A program made the position numbers and the translations under genes. The notes below the pieces were generated by a model that saw only the letters and a list, made by a program, of their open reading frames with translations, was not told where the DNA came from and ran no database searches. From contig JAUCBJ010005721.1 of assembly GCA_032718475.1 (NCBI GenBank), forward strand, positions 1 to 44,872: 44,872 nt of DNA, read 5' to 3'. This document shows, piece after piece, positions 32,822 to 42,802 of this stretch (positions are counted from its first letter, which is position 1; the number at the start of each line of letters is the position of its first letter). This DNA is from Nemertoderma westbladi. Lineage: Eukaryota; Xenacoelomorpha; Nemertodermatida; Nemertodermatidae.

Positions 32822-34459
32822 CCCAACCTATTTTTAGTTCCTATGGGCACTGGAGGTATAGAGAGTTGGTCTCCGAGTATACCTGGTTGGTTAAACTGTT
32901 TACATCAGGATCAGAGTTACAGGAGATCGCCCTTTATGCACTGATGTGCATACCAGCGCTCCTGTTACAGAAACCGAGTAGGTCGTCCAACGCAGCGACC
33001 CACAGGAGATTCTGGAACGTCATCTGTGTGATTGGCAGGCTGGTCGATTCCTACAGCTGTCGGTGGAAGCGAGGGCCATCCAAAAACACCTACCAATGTC
33101 CTGGGTAAAGAAATCAGACACCGAGGCGATCCGGCTGACATAGTTGACATGGCGAAAAGGATTAGTCAGGATGTGCTGCCCTCTGGCGTGATGTCGGCGC
33201 TCCTCTCCTGTCGGCTGTTGGCGCTCGATAAGTGCCCCGGAGTTCGTCCGATCGGCATCGGTGAGGTTCTACGGAGGGTTATCGGGAAGGTGGCGATGCG
33301 GTGCTTCACAGAGGATCTTCAGAGTGTTGCTGGGTCGACTCAGCTGTGTATGGGCCAGAAAGCTGGCATATAATATGACATACACAGTCTGAATGAGATG
33401 TTCTCCGAGGACGACTGCGAGGCCGTCCTCCAGATCGATGCTACCAACGCATTCAACTCGCTGAACCACGCCGCCATCATCCGGAACATCCACCACGTCT
33501 GTCCCGCCCTACACACCATCATAACGAACTGTTACAGTGAACCAACGCGACTGTTTGTAGGGGGGGAGACGATCTACTCCAGGGAGGGGTCGACCCAGGG
33601 GGACCCAGCAGCAATGCCGATGTTCTCCGCTGGGACGAGGCCCCTGCTATCGGAGATTGCTGCCGACTGCTCGGTGAACCAGAAATGGTTCGCTGATGAT
33701 GGCAATGTGGCGGGTGCCCTCCGGGAACTAACGAAGATGTGGGATGTGGTGGTAACGCGTGGTCCACTGCATGGGTACTACCCATCCAAGTGCCACCTGA
33801 CGGTGAAGCCGGTGAAACTGGTGGAAGCGGAGGAGATATTCGCAGGAACCAGGATCGCCATCTCCACAGCAGGAAACAAACTCCTCGGCGGTGTGGTGGG
33901 GTCTGACGAGTACCTCCAGGCCTACATCACCTCCAAGGTCGAGGAGTTTGTCGCCGAGGTCGACCGACTCAGCGACATCGCCAGCATCGACCCCCACTGC
34001 GCCTACTCTAACCTGGTGCTGGGGTTTTCCTGTCACTGGCGGATCCTCGCGAGGGTGGTCCTGGATGCCGCCCTCCACTTCGACAACCTTGAGGGTGCAG
34101 TTCTGCGATGTCTTTGCAAGATCGCTGACCGCTCATCGTTCCCAGACAACGAACACCAGCTCCTCTCTCTACCCATAAGGAACGGCGGTTTGGGTATCCC
34201 TCCCCCCTCAGACCTCACCAACCAGTTCGCAAACTCCTGCCGGGTCTGCGAACCACTAGAGGGGGTGACAGCAGAGACCATGTCAAACGTCAGGGAGGAT
34301 CAGAACCATATCACTAATCTGATAAAGGCTGAATCCTTCGTGGCATCTAAGACCAAAATAACAGAATGTCATGGTCTGCTGTCGGAGTCCCAACAGAATC
34401 TGAGGGAGCTGGTGTCGGAACTCGAAACCGGTCACCCTTCACAAAACTCACTTGTCTAA
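32821..34459 (+). pseudogene. Copy B linker and reverse-transcriptase domain
   Basis: After a frame change at 32820 the linker reads SELQEIALYALMCIPALLLQ, then in a third frame SVEARAIQKHLP, matching the helical region of copy A. The RT follows: LLALDKCPGVRPIGIGEVLR, a TAA at 33371, then 33398-34459 open with LQIDATNAFNSLNHAAIIRN, STQGDPAAMPMF and catalytic KWFADDGNVAG. Further blocks are YYPSKCHLTVKP and QLLSLPIRNGGLGIPPPSDL. Catalytic residues are intact in the last part, unlike copy A. The frames are broken by at least two shifts and two stops. Confidence 0.85.
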
Positions 34460-35129
34460 CGAAGAGTTCCGCAATGCTCTGTGTCTGCGCTACGGCTGGC
34501 AACCGAAGTCGCTTCCATGTCGTTGTTTCTGTGGGGAACGATTTTCCCCTTAACATGTCCTGTCGTGCCCCACCGGGGGTTATCCCTCGATACGGCACAA
34601 AGAGATACGCGATTTCGTTGTTGATGCTCTAACCGAAGTAGCCCACAACGTCGTGGTAGAGCCAACACTCCAGCCTCTGACAGGTGAGGATTTCACCCAC
34701 AGATCCACCTCCACAGAAGATCAGGCGAGGTTGGACGTCTCTGTCAGCAGGTTCTGGGGTGGCTGGTTCGAGAAGTCCTACTTTGACATCTCGGTGTACA
34801 ACCCTCTAGCGGCAACCAACGCCGCCATGGCCACCGAGGGTGCTTATTTCCACCACAAAGAGTGGAAACGCTTGAAGTACAAGGAGCGCATCTGAGAGGT
34901 CGCACTGTCGTTGTTTGTGGCGCTGATACTGTCAGCCTTTGGCGGTACGGCACTAGCGATGCCACAGTTCATTAAGCGTTTATTGTTTAAACTCTTGGAT
35001 CGTCGCGACCTCTGCTACTCTGAATGTATCTGCTGGACGCGGAGGAAGATAAGCTTCGCGCTTCTCCGCTCCAGTATGATGTGTCTCCGTGGAGCGAGAT
35101 CCGCCACCAAATGCCCCATTTACCATTAG
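34460..35129 (+). pseudogene. Copy B C-terminal domain, possible PD-(D/E)XK-type nuclease
   Basis: The frame continues as SNEEFRNALCLRYGWQPKSL with a Cys cluster (CRCFCGERF), then shifts near 34600. The frame from 34653 reads VEPTLQPLTGEDFTHRSTST, ARLDVSVSRFWGGWFEKSYF and DISVYNP, has TGA at 34893-34895, and continues to TAG at 35127-35129. A Glu, then an Asp in ARLDV, then YFDI is the sort of spacing seen in PD-(D/E)XK nucleases, and members of this RT family carry this conserved block. The nuclease assignment is inference. Confidence 0.5.
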
Positions 35130-36333
35130 GTGTCGGCAGACTCTATTCGCCTGACTAACACCGATACCAACACTGGCTAGACTGACTGTCAGTGGTCGTC
35201 ATAGGCCTCTAAACGGGCCCGTCTTTCTTTGTTTTTTTTTTAATTTTTATATTTATGTTTATAACTATGTTGCTAGGAAACTGGTACAGGAAAAGTGTAC
35301 AGTACAGAATGATAATGTATATAGTTTTAAATGTGATGTTTGCCCTAAACAAAAGAAATATAAAAGAGGAATTAGCCCAAAAAAACCACATATAGCAACA
35401 GCAGTGAGCAGTACTGGTACTGAGTACAGGCATATCATGGTATAGGCCTACCACATTTCCTAAGGCAACATTATTGCTGCATTGTACTGGTATTGCTGAA
35501 TTCCAAACCCACCTGATATATCCTGCAGTCTCCTAGCAACCAGCTGATGCCAGGCCTAATAATTTTTGGATAGATAAATTTATTATTACTGCAAGACAGT
35601 TACACAGATGCTGCACGAAGACCCCACGCAAACTCAACTTGGAAAATTTCTAGACTTTTGCCAGACTACATATGTACCAAGTTTAGATATATTCTATCGA
35701 GATTTGACTGAGTTATTAACGTTTAAAATTGGACACAACAGAACAACAGATCAACAGAACAGAACAACAGAGCAACAGACACACCGATTGAGTTAGTGGT
35801 GCCTGTATGCTAAGCTCGCTTACTTTCGTCGCTCACCCCACAACCAACTCTCACCTCGCTTTTCCCACTAGTTGAGAGAGAGGCATCTCCACTCTGCCTA
35901 TCCCTTTACACTGTTAAAGTTCTTACACTACATGATGGCCACCCCCCATCAATCCCACATCTTCGACATCCTGACCCACTGTATCATGTCCCAAGTATGC
36001 TCATATGTAAGCGAGAACCACACCCAATTTTTATTGACTGGGAAATGCATTCATCAGGTAGACCTCATACTACCAATGAGCTTGGATGATGATCCTCCTA
36101 TAAATCCTCCTGCCGCTATCCTATGTAAGGAATTCCGATTCCTATGTAAGGAATCAAGTTATGCAATGCTAATCATTCGTGAGTACACAAATGATTCGTG
36201 TAATCTCTAGACCGTTTATTTAAGTTTAATTAAGTAGGCCTCCAGTTTTCTATGTGCACTTCTATACATTTTTGTACACTTGTTTATTATGTTATTATAT
36301 TATATGACAATTACAGTATTTTCATTTACTTAC
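35130..36333. other. ABCB6 intron; possible gypsy integrase scrap
   Basis: Mostly AT-rich. The frame at 35872-36210 contains FLLTGKCIHQVDLILP, which weakly resembles the FLLFGREPRLPIDLILP stretch at the C-terminal side of gypsy integrases; this is too short to call firmly. Confidence 0.3.
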
Positions 36334-36545
36334 ATATGTAAATCAATAGCACTGTGAGAATGATGCAACCGAATTCAATAGTAAAGGCAACCATGAAGAA
36401 GTTAACAGCGATTAGGACATCTACGATGGTTGGAATTAGAGTGAAGATTAGGTGTTGGGTGACAATTCGAAGACTTTCAGTTCCGCGGTCGATAATTCGG
36501 ATAACGGATCCGGTGTTCCGACTCAGATGCCAACAAAGAGACAAA
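36334..36545 (-). CDS. ABCB6: ABCB6-like exon c (transmembrane domain)
   Basis: The exon starts after CCATTTCAG and ends at a T|GTAAGT donor in phase 1. It encodes SLCWHLSRNTGSVIRIIDRG, the conserved intracellular loop that contacts the nucleotide-binding domain, then two hydrophobic helices. It closely follows the HLxRxTGxVxRIxDRGT signature of ABCB6/ABCB7. Confidence 0.9.
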
Positions 36546-36849
36546 CTGAAATGGACCCAAATTGCAATTAAATATATCTTATGTATGCAGTATATCTTTG
36601 TATATCTTATTATTTCATAGTTATACGAAATCAGGATTATTACTTTTGAACATTATTTGACTATTTCAAATAATTTGACTATTAATATTGCTGCTGTTTC
36701 AGCCTGTTATGACATATGAACTTCAACTTAAAATTTAGGAACACAGTTTACAGTAAAAGTTTTACTTTTTAGGTACTTATTATTCCATATCAATTTAACA
36801 TGAATTCCATGGGCAGGCAAAAGCAGCACCAATTGGAAATTAAGTATTA
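36546..36849. other. ABCB6 intron between exon c and the hexamer array
   Basis: AT-rich intronic sequence with no recognised feature. Confidence 0.45.
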
Positions 36850-37203
36850 AGTAGCGGTAGCGGTAGCGGTAGCGGTAGCGGTAGCGGCAGCGGTAGCGGT
36901 AGCGGTAGCGGTAGCGGTAGCGGTAGCGGTAGCGGTAGCGGTAGCGGTAGCGGTAGCGGTAGCGGTAGCGGTAGCGGTAGCGGTAGCGGTAGCGGTAGCG
37001 GTAGCGGTAGCGGTAGCGGTAGCGGTAGCGGTAGCGGTAGCGGTAGCGGTAGCGGTAGCGGTAGCGGTAGCGGTAGCGGTAGCGGTAGCGGTAGCGGTAG
37101 CGGTAGCGGTAGCGGTAGCGGTAGCGGTAGCGGTAGCGGTAGCGGTAGCAGTAGCGGTAGCGGTAGCGGTAGCGGTAGCGGTAGCGGTAGCGGTAGCGGT
37201 AGC
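36850..37203 (+). repeat. (AGCGGT)n hexamer array, about 59 units
   Basis: About 350 bp of almost perfect AGCGGT repeats with two visible single-base variants (a C near 36888 and an A near 37150). It lies in the ABCB6 intron between exons c and b, about 180 bp from exon b. The long open frames on the minus strand coding Leu-Pro and Ala-Thr repeats are artefacts of the hexamer. Confidence 0.97.
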
Positions 37204-37381
37204 ACGACTCAAACCCTACCTATTATAATTACGTTTATACCGTATATAACATTTAAATTCACCGAACTTTTTTATTTCTTTTTGTGCTAGGCCTAATTTT
37301 TAACAATTTATTGTAATGAATTATATCAATTATATCAAGTAACAGGTTATTATAGTTATTGTTATTGGTTGTGAATATTAC

Positions 37382-37589
37382 CTGTGAATATGTCTCAGAA
37401 GACCAATGGATATGGTTATCGTTAAGTGTTGTTGTAGCGGTATGAAGAGATAATCTTTAATATTGTTTAGAAGACCAATACCTGTGAAACCGCTGCCTTC
37501 AACAAAACGAATTGCCACGTAGGTTAAGATTAATGTATATGGAAGTGTTATGGGATGATTGTCATTAGGTGTTGGTGTTTGGTGGTCCA
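37382..37589 (-). CDS. ABCB6: ABCB6-like exon b (transmembrane domain)
   Basis: The exon follows a TTTACAG acceptor in phase 1 and ends HIH before a CAG|GTAATA donor in phase 2. It encodes a membrane helix and the segment NNIKDYLFIPLQQHLT, matching the LR(S/T)FLWIRVQQ region of ABCB6. The phases on both sides agree with exons a and c. Confidence 0.85.
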
Positions 37590-37851
37590 CTGTAAATAAA
37601 TTAAATATTTACATTATATGATATGATATGACACATGTGGACATAAACAACACTTGCTTCTTGTTATGTAACCACTGACCCAATATATATAACATCCTGC
37701 GAAGCGGAGGCGGCTAGACGGCTCTGTCTCGCGAGGAGTACTGAGGCACCGCCAATGCTGTATAGGATTTGGTTAGAGATGTGTTCATTGTACTAGACAA
37801 TGTATCACAAAGACACAATGAATGGTGGTGAGTGGATTATTTCTCACTAAC

Positions 37852-38020
37852 CTATTCGTTTGAAGAGAATGGGAACAAAGAGATTAGCCACACGACCAAC
37901 AACTATTAGCAGCAAACATAATATGAGATTCAGTTGAAGGAAAGGTTTCCCTGTTGGCCATAAGTAATATAACATCTTACGAAAACTCCGCAAGTAACGA
38001 AGAGTCGAGATCGAGACCAT
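37852..38020 (-). CDS. ABCB6: ABCB6-like exon a (first seen exon, start of transmembrane domain)
   Basis: The exon reads from ATG at 38020 to a GTTAGT donor after 37852, ending in phase 1. It encodes the family block MLYYLWPTGKPFLQL followed by a hydrophobic helix and a segment reading RVANLFVPILFKRI. An in-frame TGA lies six bases upstream of the ATG with no AG between them, so the ATG may be the true start and TMD0 may be absent. Alternatively an AG inside the exon near 37989, after a pyrimidine-rich stretch, is the acceptor and the N-terminus lies further right. The sequence does not decide between these. Confidence 0.7.
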
Positions 38021-38460
38021 TATTCAATCAATAATGTTATAAATTATATTTAAATTTAACTTTTACAACTACAAATTATATAATACAACATAACTTATTA
38101 TCTTAGCAGGTTGGTTTTAGGAGACATGATAATCTAAAAATAGATTTCTATACAACATGTACGCACATGATGGATCACCCCACCCACCCCATGCCTGAAA
38201 GGGGTAAAACACTTTTGAAAATGGCCATCTCTGATTTTTTGCACACAAGTAGATATGGGTCTAAGGGTCTCAAATCCAAAAAATGAAAATATTTTGTCGA
38301 GATCTTTTTTTAATCGCTATTTTTCTTTTTTTTCGTGAAAAATACAAGTAGCGCTAATAATTGGGATCCCAGATTTATATAAAATGCTGTAATTTTAGTC
38401 GTTATATAGGTTTTCGAGGTCGCTGAGTAAAACAGTAACTATAAAAAAAAAAATATATAA
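38021..38460. other. Upstream of the first seen ABCB6 exon; no exon recognised
   Basis: No TMD0-coding exon, TATA box or CpG-rich promoter is evident. A stretch near 38190-38400 has AAAGGGGTAAAAC and long T runs, reminiscent of DNA-transposon debris. Confidence 0.4.
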
Positions 38461-38555
38461 ATATATAGAAACAATGTGAAACCAGTATCCTATCAAAAAT
38501 AAAACCTAACTACAAATAAACACTTTAATAACTGCACGAATAACTATCCTATATA
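38461..38555 (+). repeat. 95-bp direct repeat, copy 1
   Basis: Matches 39139-39232 in the same orientation with few differences, including GAAACAATGTGAAACCAGT and AACTGCACGAAT. Confidence 0.85.
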
Positions 38556-39138
38556 TTAGAAAATACAGGACTACTTTTAGTCCGCCGAAAGGGGTAAGTA
38601 TACATAGTAAATTTGATAAAAATAAAGGGTTTCAGGATTTAAACACTGTACCCGGGGAAACACAGCTCCATCATCAGCAGTGTACTGTGAGTCCCTACCC
38701 TATCTAAATACGGCACAGTACCAATTGACCAATATAATACAGGAAATGAAACCAAATACTGAAATAGAGAAATAAAACAAATCAGTCCGGTAGTAAATAG
38801 ATGAAACCCAAAAACTGATACCACTAAAGCCTAAATAAAATACGTCATGTAACCAAAATAAGAATTAACCCAAATGAGAATAGTGACCAAATAGTGAACT
38901 ACTATATCTAACCTGCATAACAAATAAATCTATAATGGCTGTATTGCACAGTCTAATAATAGATGTGTTATTTAATGGTATGAATACAGCAGTAAATAAC
39001 AACCCAAAGACCATACAGACACCCCCCCCAAACACTGATAGACTAATGATACCCAGTAGAAACTCCCAGAACTAGAAATGTACAAGAAATATATAAGGAA
39101 CAATAGGGGTACAGTACAACCTGACTGGCGAAATATAT
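38556..39138. other. Spacer between the 95-bp direct repeats
   Basis: No gene recognised. It has a motif on the minus strand with CTGATGATGGAGCTGTG near 38665-38685, similar to tails of some retroelements, but without the rest of a ribozyme core. Confidence 0.4.
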
Positions 39139-39232
39139 ATATATAGAAACAATGTGAAACCAGTCTTCTATCAAAAATGAAACTAACTACAAATAAACAC
39201 TTTAATAACTGCACGAATTACTATCCTATATA
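39139..39232 (+). repeat. 95-bp direct repeat, copy 2
   Basis: Second copy of the repeat at 38461-38555. It ends exactly where the antisense RTE fragment begins at 39233. Confidence 0.85.
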
Positions 39233-39510
39233 GTATCCAACACTAGAAGCAATCTTTTCTAATGAGCTGAGGAACCGCTGGGCTCCCTCTAGTGATTCTG
39301 AGAGTACTCCTACGTAATTGGCAAAGTCTAGATCAGTTAGGTACTTGGCAGGATTTCCTCGACGTCTGGAGCCAGTAGGTAAAGTTACCATCACCCCATC
39401 ATCATTATGATGATCTAAGGACATGCGTAAAACATAGTCAACCACAATTATGAACAAGTGTGTAAGCGCAAGTGTGTCTCCCTGGAGGACTCCCATAACA
39501 CTTCCAATCC
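39233..39510 (-). pseudogene. Antisense RT fragment of the RTE-like LINE
   Basis: The minus-strand frame reads GVLQGDTLALTHLFIIVVDY and VGVLSESLEGAQRFLSSLEK, matching 16345-16610 of the LINE at 15060-17340. The catalytic ADD reads ANY here. Both ends are truncated, and it lacks the 3' tail. Confidence 0.92.
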
Positions 39511-40309
39511 TTAAATAAATGAAGACTAATGCAGTTTTCCTGTCGCCTTAGTTACCTGAAGTTTTAATCATTCAGTGTTAAGCGCAGTATTGTAAACTTA
39601 TGCATGGAAAGAAATTATTAATACTTGGCATTGTACCTGACATTAGGACAACTATGAGAATCTCATGAAGATCTGGCTAAGATTAGGACTTCTGTATATA
39701 TAAACTTTCTAATGAATATACGCTAGCTGTTGGCACGAAAATTTGTAATATACTACTATGATAATGAGTCATAGTAGCCTCGACCCATACAGCTGGCATA
39801 ATATCACGAAAAGTAACCTGGTAAATGTTGGTTAACAACGAAACCTGGAGACTCTTGTGGATTAATTCTGGTCCTTCCATGACATTGCCAATCGAGACCC
39901 CACAAACGCAAATGATTTGGGCATTGCCATACATCTGCCTATATTTATTACAGTGTCGAGATCCATCCACACCCTTCATTAACATTTTTTCCCACTCCCG
40001 AACTGCACCTTCTCACATGCCCTTTCAACACTATCTACAATGGGATCCACAAGATTTGGCTATAGTCCGAAGTCACTTGGCTGAAGAGTTTCCATGTGCA
40101 GAAAGAAGGAGGTTGTTTCTCCATGGAGGTTGTTTACTGGTAACAATTGCAGCATACTACTGAAGAATCTGGACAACTTACAAGCAACTTCTCCCGTTTC
40201 TGTGTTACCCATTACTATATTAACTAACTGTTGTTCCAATTCGTCCTTCTTTTGAGAAGCAACTTCTCCCGTTTCTTTGTTACGGTTTACTATCATCATA
40301 AATCATGCC
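39511..40309. other. No gene recognised; short coding-like repeat
   Basis: AAGCAACTTCTCCCGTTTCT occurs twice, near 40187 and 40256, about 69 bp apart. On the minus strand it would give a repeated ETGEVA peptide. Other open frames overlap and show no motif. Confidence 0.4.
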
Positions 40310-41350
40310 TCCTCTTCAAAAAGGCCTTCCTCAGGTAGATGCCCAATGCCATCCACCTTCAACTCACAGAGGATGACTTCCAAGACCTCGACAAGGTTGC
40401 AGACCAGGCTGACGCACTGTGGGAAGCTTCCTGCAAAAGCCGACTCATGGCCAGTGTCATCAAGAAACATTAGATTATCATTAGATTAGAGATTATAGAT
40501 TATGATCATTAGGTTAGACTGGTGCTACTTCCACCAGAAGTTTGGCCCCAAGAAGGCCACAAAGTGCCAGCAACCCTATGGTTACCAGGGAAATGCCACG
40601 GCCAGCTGATAGTCGCAGCTTCAATGGCTGGCCGCCCCGACCTGCTGCTATTGCCTGGGACAGGGTTTCCAGGCAATACGTGGACACTGGGGCCAAAGTG
40701 AGTGTTTTTCCCACAACAACTCGTGAGAAACGTTTGGGTGCGAATGGGCCACCTCCTCCTCGCTGCCAACAAAATTAACATTCGCATGTATGGGGACCAC
40801 ATTACTAAATTTGACTTCCATTGGTCACATTTCCAGTGGAAGTTTATCTCTGCCGACATCGCCCAGCCTCGCCTTGGAGCTGACTTCGTATGGGCCAACA
40901 ACCTGTTGGTCGACCTGAAAGGATGCCGTCTGGTTAATGCCAATACCTGTATATCAAGGGTGTGTTCGTCCCCACAGCCGCCACCACCATCATGCGGCCT
41001 CTCTATGCTGTCCTCGTTGGTAAGCCCAATACTCTCGTCTGGTCTCCACACATGGTGGCCACGTTCTGCAATGCCAAGGAGGCCCTCACCCACATAACGA
41101 TGCTGGACCACCCCAACGCTAACGCCCCAATGGCACTCACCATGGATGCATTCGGCACGGTGGTGGGGGCTGTCCACAAGCAATTAGTCACAGACTCATG
41201 GCACCCCTGAGCATTCTTCAGCCTCCAACTACGACCGCAGGATATGAAATTCAGGGTGGTTGACCACGAACTGTTGGCGCCGTACCTTGGGTTTGAGATC
41301 AGGTCTGTTGTCATTGGTCTACTGACAAACCAATTCAAACTGACCATTGG
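40310..41350 (+). pseudogene. Decayed Ty3/gypsy element (gag end, protease, RNase H)
   Basis: Three pieces read in order. A gag fragment HLQLTEDDFQDLDKVADQAD lies near 40360-40420. A protease with VDTGAKVSVFP near 40680-40715 is followed by the linker NINIRMYGDHITKFDF-like stretch and ADFVWANNLLVDLKGCRLVN (40750-40940). Then comes RNase H with NAPMALTMDAFGTVVGAV near 41120-41180, and LRPQDMKFRVVDHELLAPYL across a stop near 41208. The RT domain is deleted between linker and RNase H. It is a different lineage from the gypsy element at 67-3430, judged by protease wording. Confidence 0.8.
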
Positions 41351-41515
41351 CTTTTTTTCTAATCAGAAGGTCACAAGTTCGAGTCTTAGAAAAGCAATAT
41401 TCTTTTTCCCAGCTCTGCGTTAACTCCAGAGTACTAGCTTTGAACCTCCCAGCTGTAGTGAGAGTCTGACATATCATCTACGTGTTCTCCAGGACTACTA
41501 TCAGCGCTAGTAGTA
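41351..41515 (+). mobile_element. Possible tRNA-derived SINE remnant
   Basis: AGTTCGAGTC at 41376-41385 resembles a B-box and is embedded in a tRNA T-arm-like stretch, but no convincing A-box is found upstream. The boundary with the MITE to the right is unclear. Confidence 0.25.
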
Positions 41516-41760
41516 GGGTCTTGGGCGGCTCGGCGACAGTTAGACCCAACTCATGACTCATCGCTTAGGAATGTGACGCCTTGGGTGTCATTGGCGCCAG
41601 ACTGTCTGGGTGACACCTCCCAATTAGGCTAATTAGACCCCTATTAGGGTTTAATTGTACTAATTAATTGATGACATCTGTCAATTACTTGGTCTTTACT
41701 CACATTCCTAAGCGATGAGTCATGAGTTGGGTCTAACTGTCGCCGAGAGGCCCAAGAGGG
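41516..41760. mobile_element. MITE-like element with 48-bp perfect terminal inverted repeats
   Basis: Arms 41529-41576 and 41700-41747 are exact reverse complements over 48 bp, and similarity continues imperfectly about 10 bp outward (GTCTTGGGC against GCCCAAGAGG). The 123-bp interior has no open frame. Size and arm length fit a non-autonomous DNA transposon. The target duplication, and hence the superfamily, was not resolved. Confidence 0.8.
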
Positions 41761-42802
41761 TGTCATAAGTGACACCGCGGCTCTTTTATTCATTAATACT
41801 TATTTATTTATACCTACTTTTAATTAATTATTTGCATTTTATTTTATTTGTATTTAATTCTAAATTAATTATTCATTTGTACTTTATTTTAAATTAATTA
41901 ATTGTATATATTACTTTTACTTTATACATTGATTTCTATTTTTAGATTAAGTAGTTTTTATATTACCAATGAGATCACTATGACATCATGTCTATATTTA
42001 GCTATATAATTACCTATTGCATCCCCCGTTCACCACATTCCCGGCAACTATCAACTACGTTCATCGGCGGGGGACCCTCCTCTGCCATCATTATTCATTA
42101 ACTAGATACGACAGGCAGTGAATCTATACGTATACCCCCCAAGGCAAATATAAATGAGCAGTCCCGTCTGTTAGCAGCCCCATCGATGACTCACTAATAA
42201 TCCCATCGCGGCCTTGACTACAGCAAATCCGTATATCGCCCAAGGCTAATGCTCAAGCGGCCCTCCATTGTTCCCACTATAGCCGGCGTCGCTTTGTCCC
42301 TTTCCTATATCCAGGCAGCCCGTATCATAACAATGAAGCGCCTCTAAACACGCAATCCTCTCTACTAATCCCTTTCCTTTGTACCAGACCTATTTACTAA
42401 AACGTTCTCTCAGAGAAGGCATCTTTCTCCTGAAAAAGGGTTAAACCAAGCGTTACTCGCGGAGACCAGCAACCCTATTAATATAAACAGTCTCTATTTA
42501 ATAAAAACTGTTCTGACTATATCTTTTGTTATTGTTAATGTTCTTATATTATTTATTATTAATGTTGATGGTAAATTATTTATCCGTTGTTGTTATATTA
42601 TTTAATATTGATGTTGTTGGTAAATTATTTATTCTTGTTTCCCCATATTGTTTAAAAAATATAAGATGTTTAACCGGTTATTTTTCATTTTTTTCTCTAC
42701 GATAATACATTATAACATTTATGATATATAACACACTCAATAATGAACATAAAACACTTAACAAGTAACACATAATTTAATATAATTTATAAAAATTAAA
42801 GT
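41761..42802. other. AT-rich stretch between the MITE and the Polinton block
   Basis: No gene recognised. The AT-rich part with TTAATTA motifs (41790-41960) is followed by a more mixed stretch and then AT-rich DNA. No Polinton terminal inverted repeat was identified. Confidence 0.45.

Larger units (their letters stand above)
31316..35129 (+). mobile_element. Copy B of the GVRPIG-type RT retroelement, nearly full length
   Basis: A GC-rich block, unlike the AT-rich intron around it, carrying in order a cysteine-rich N-terminus, a coding minisatellite, a helical linker, an RT domain and a C-terminal domain with nuclease-like wording. It is on the plus strand, opposite to the ABCB6 gene in whose large intron it sits. 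Several stops and frameshifts make it inactive. Terminal repeats and target duplications were not identified. Confidence 0.8.
6685..38020 (-). other. ABCB6: ABCB6/HMT-1-like half ABC transporter gene, nine exons seen
   Basis: Nine minus-strand exons, listed separately, join in phase through GT-AG junctions into about 577 codons. The product is a half-transporter: one six-helix transmembrane domain, then one nucleotide-binding domain. ABCB6 and HMT-1 proteins dimerise and use ATP to move porphyrins or metal-thiol conjugates across mitochondrial, endosomal or vacuolar membranes. Family membership rests on the order and wording of blocks such as YGPLNQFG, FIDMENMFDLL, HLSRNTGSVIRI and AVDSLLNYETVKYY, which are characteristic of ABCB6/ABCB7/HMT-1 and closest to ABCB6. 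The C-terminal 20-40 residues after the H-loop exon should lie left of the window. The TMD0 expected before the first exon is not visible. No exon has an internal stop, so the gene looks intact despite introns full of transposons. Confidence 0.85.

Noticed and set aside
33519-34281. Minus-strand frames over the copy B RT
   Set aside because: GC-rich shadows of the plus-strand frame with RT motifs.
36840-37212. Two 121-codon minus-strand frames coding Leu-Pro and Ala-Thr repeats
   Set aside because: They are direct products of the (AGCGGT)n array, which is open in several frames; no start context or flanking coding sequence supports a gene.
38639-39214. Hydrophobic minus-strand frames as candidate TMD0 exons of the ABCB6 gene
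   Set aside because: They overlap the 95-bp direct repeats and AT-rich DNA, lack matching splice phases and show no TMD0 wording.
40509-41183. 224-codon minus-strand frame
   Set aside because: It is the complement of the decayed gypsy protease and RNase H region, whose plus-strand reading has clear motifs.
41376-41385. A functional tRNA gene at the B-box-like motif
   Set aside because: No A-box, no cloverleaf and no terminator; at best a SINE remnant.
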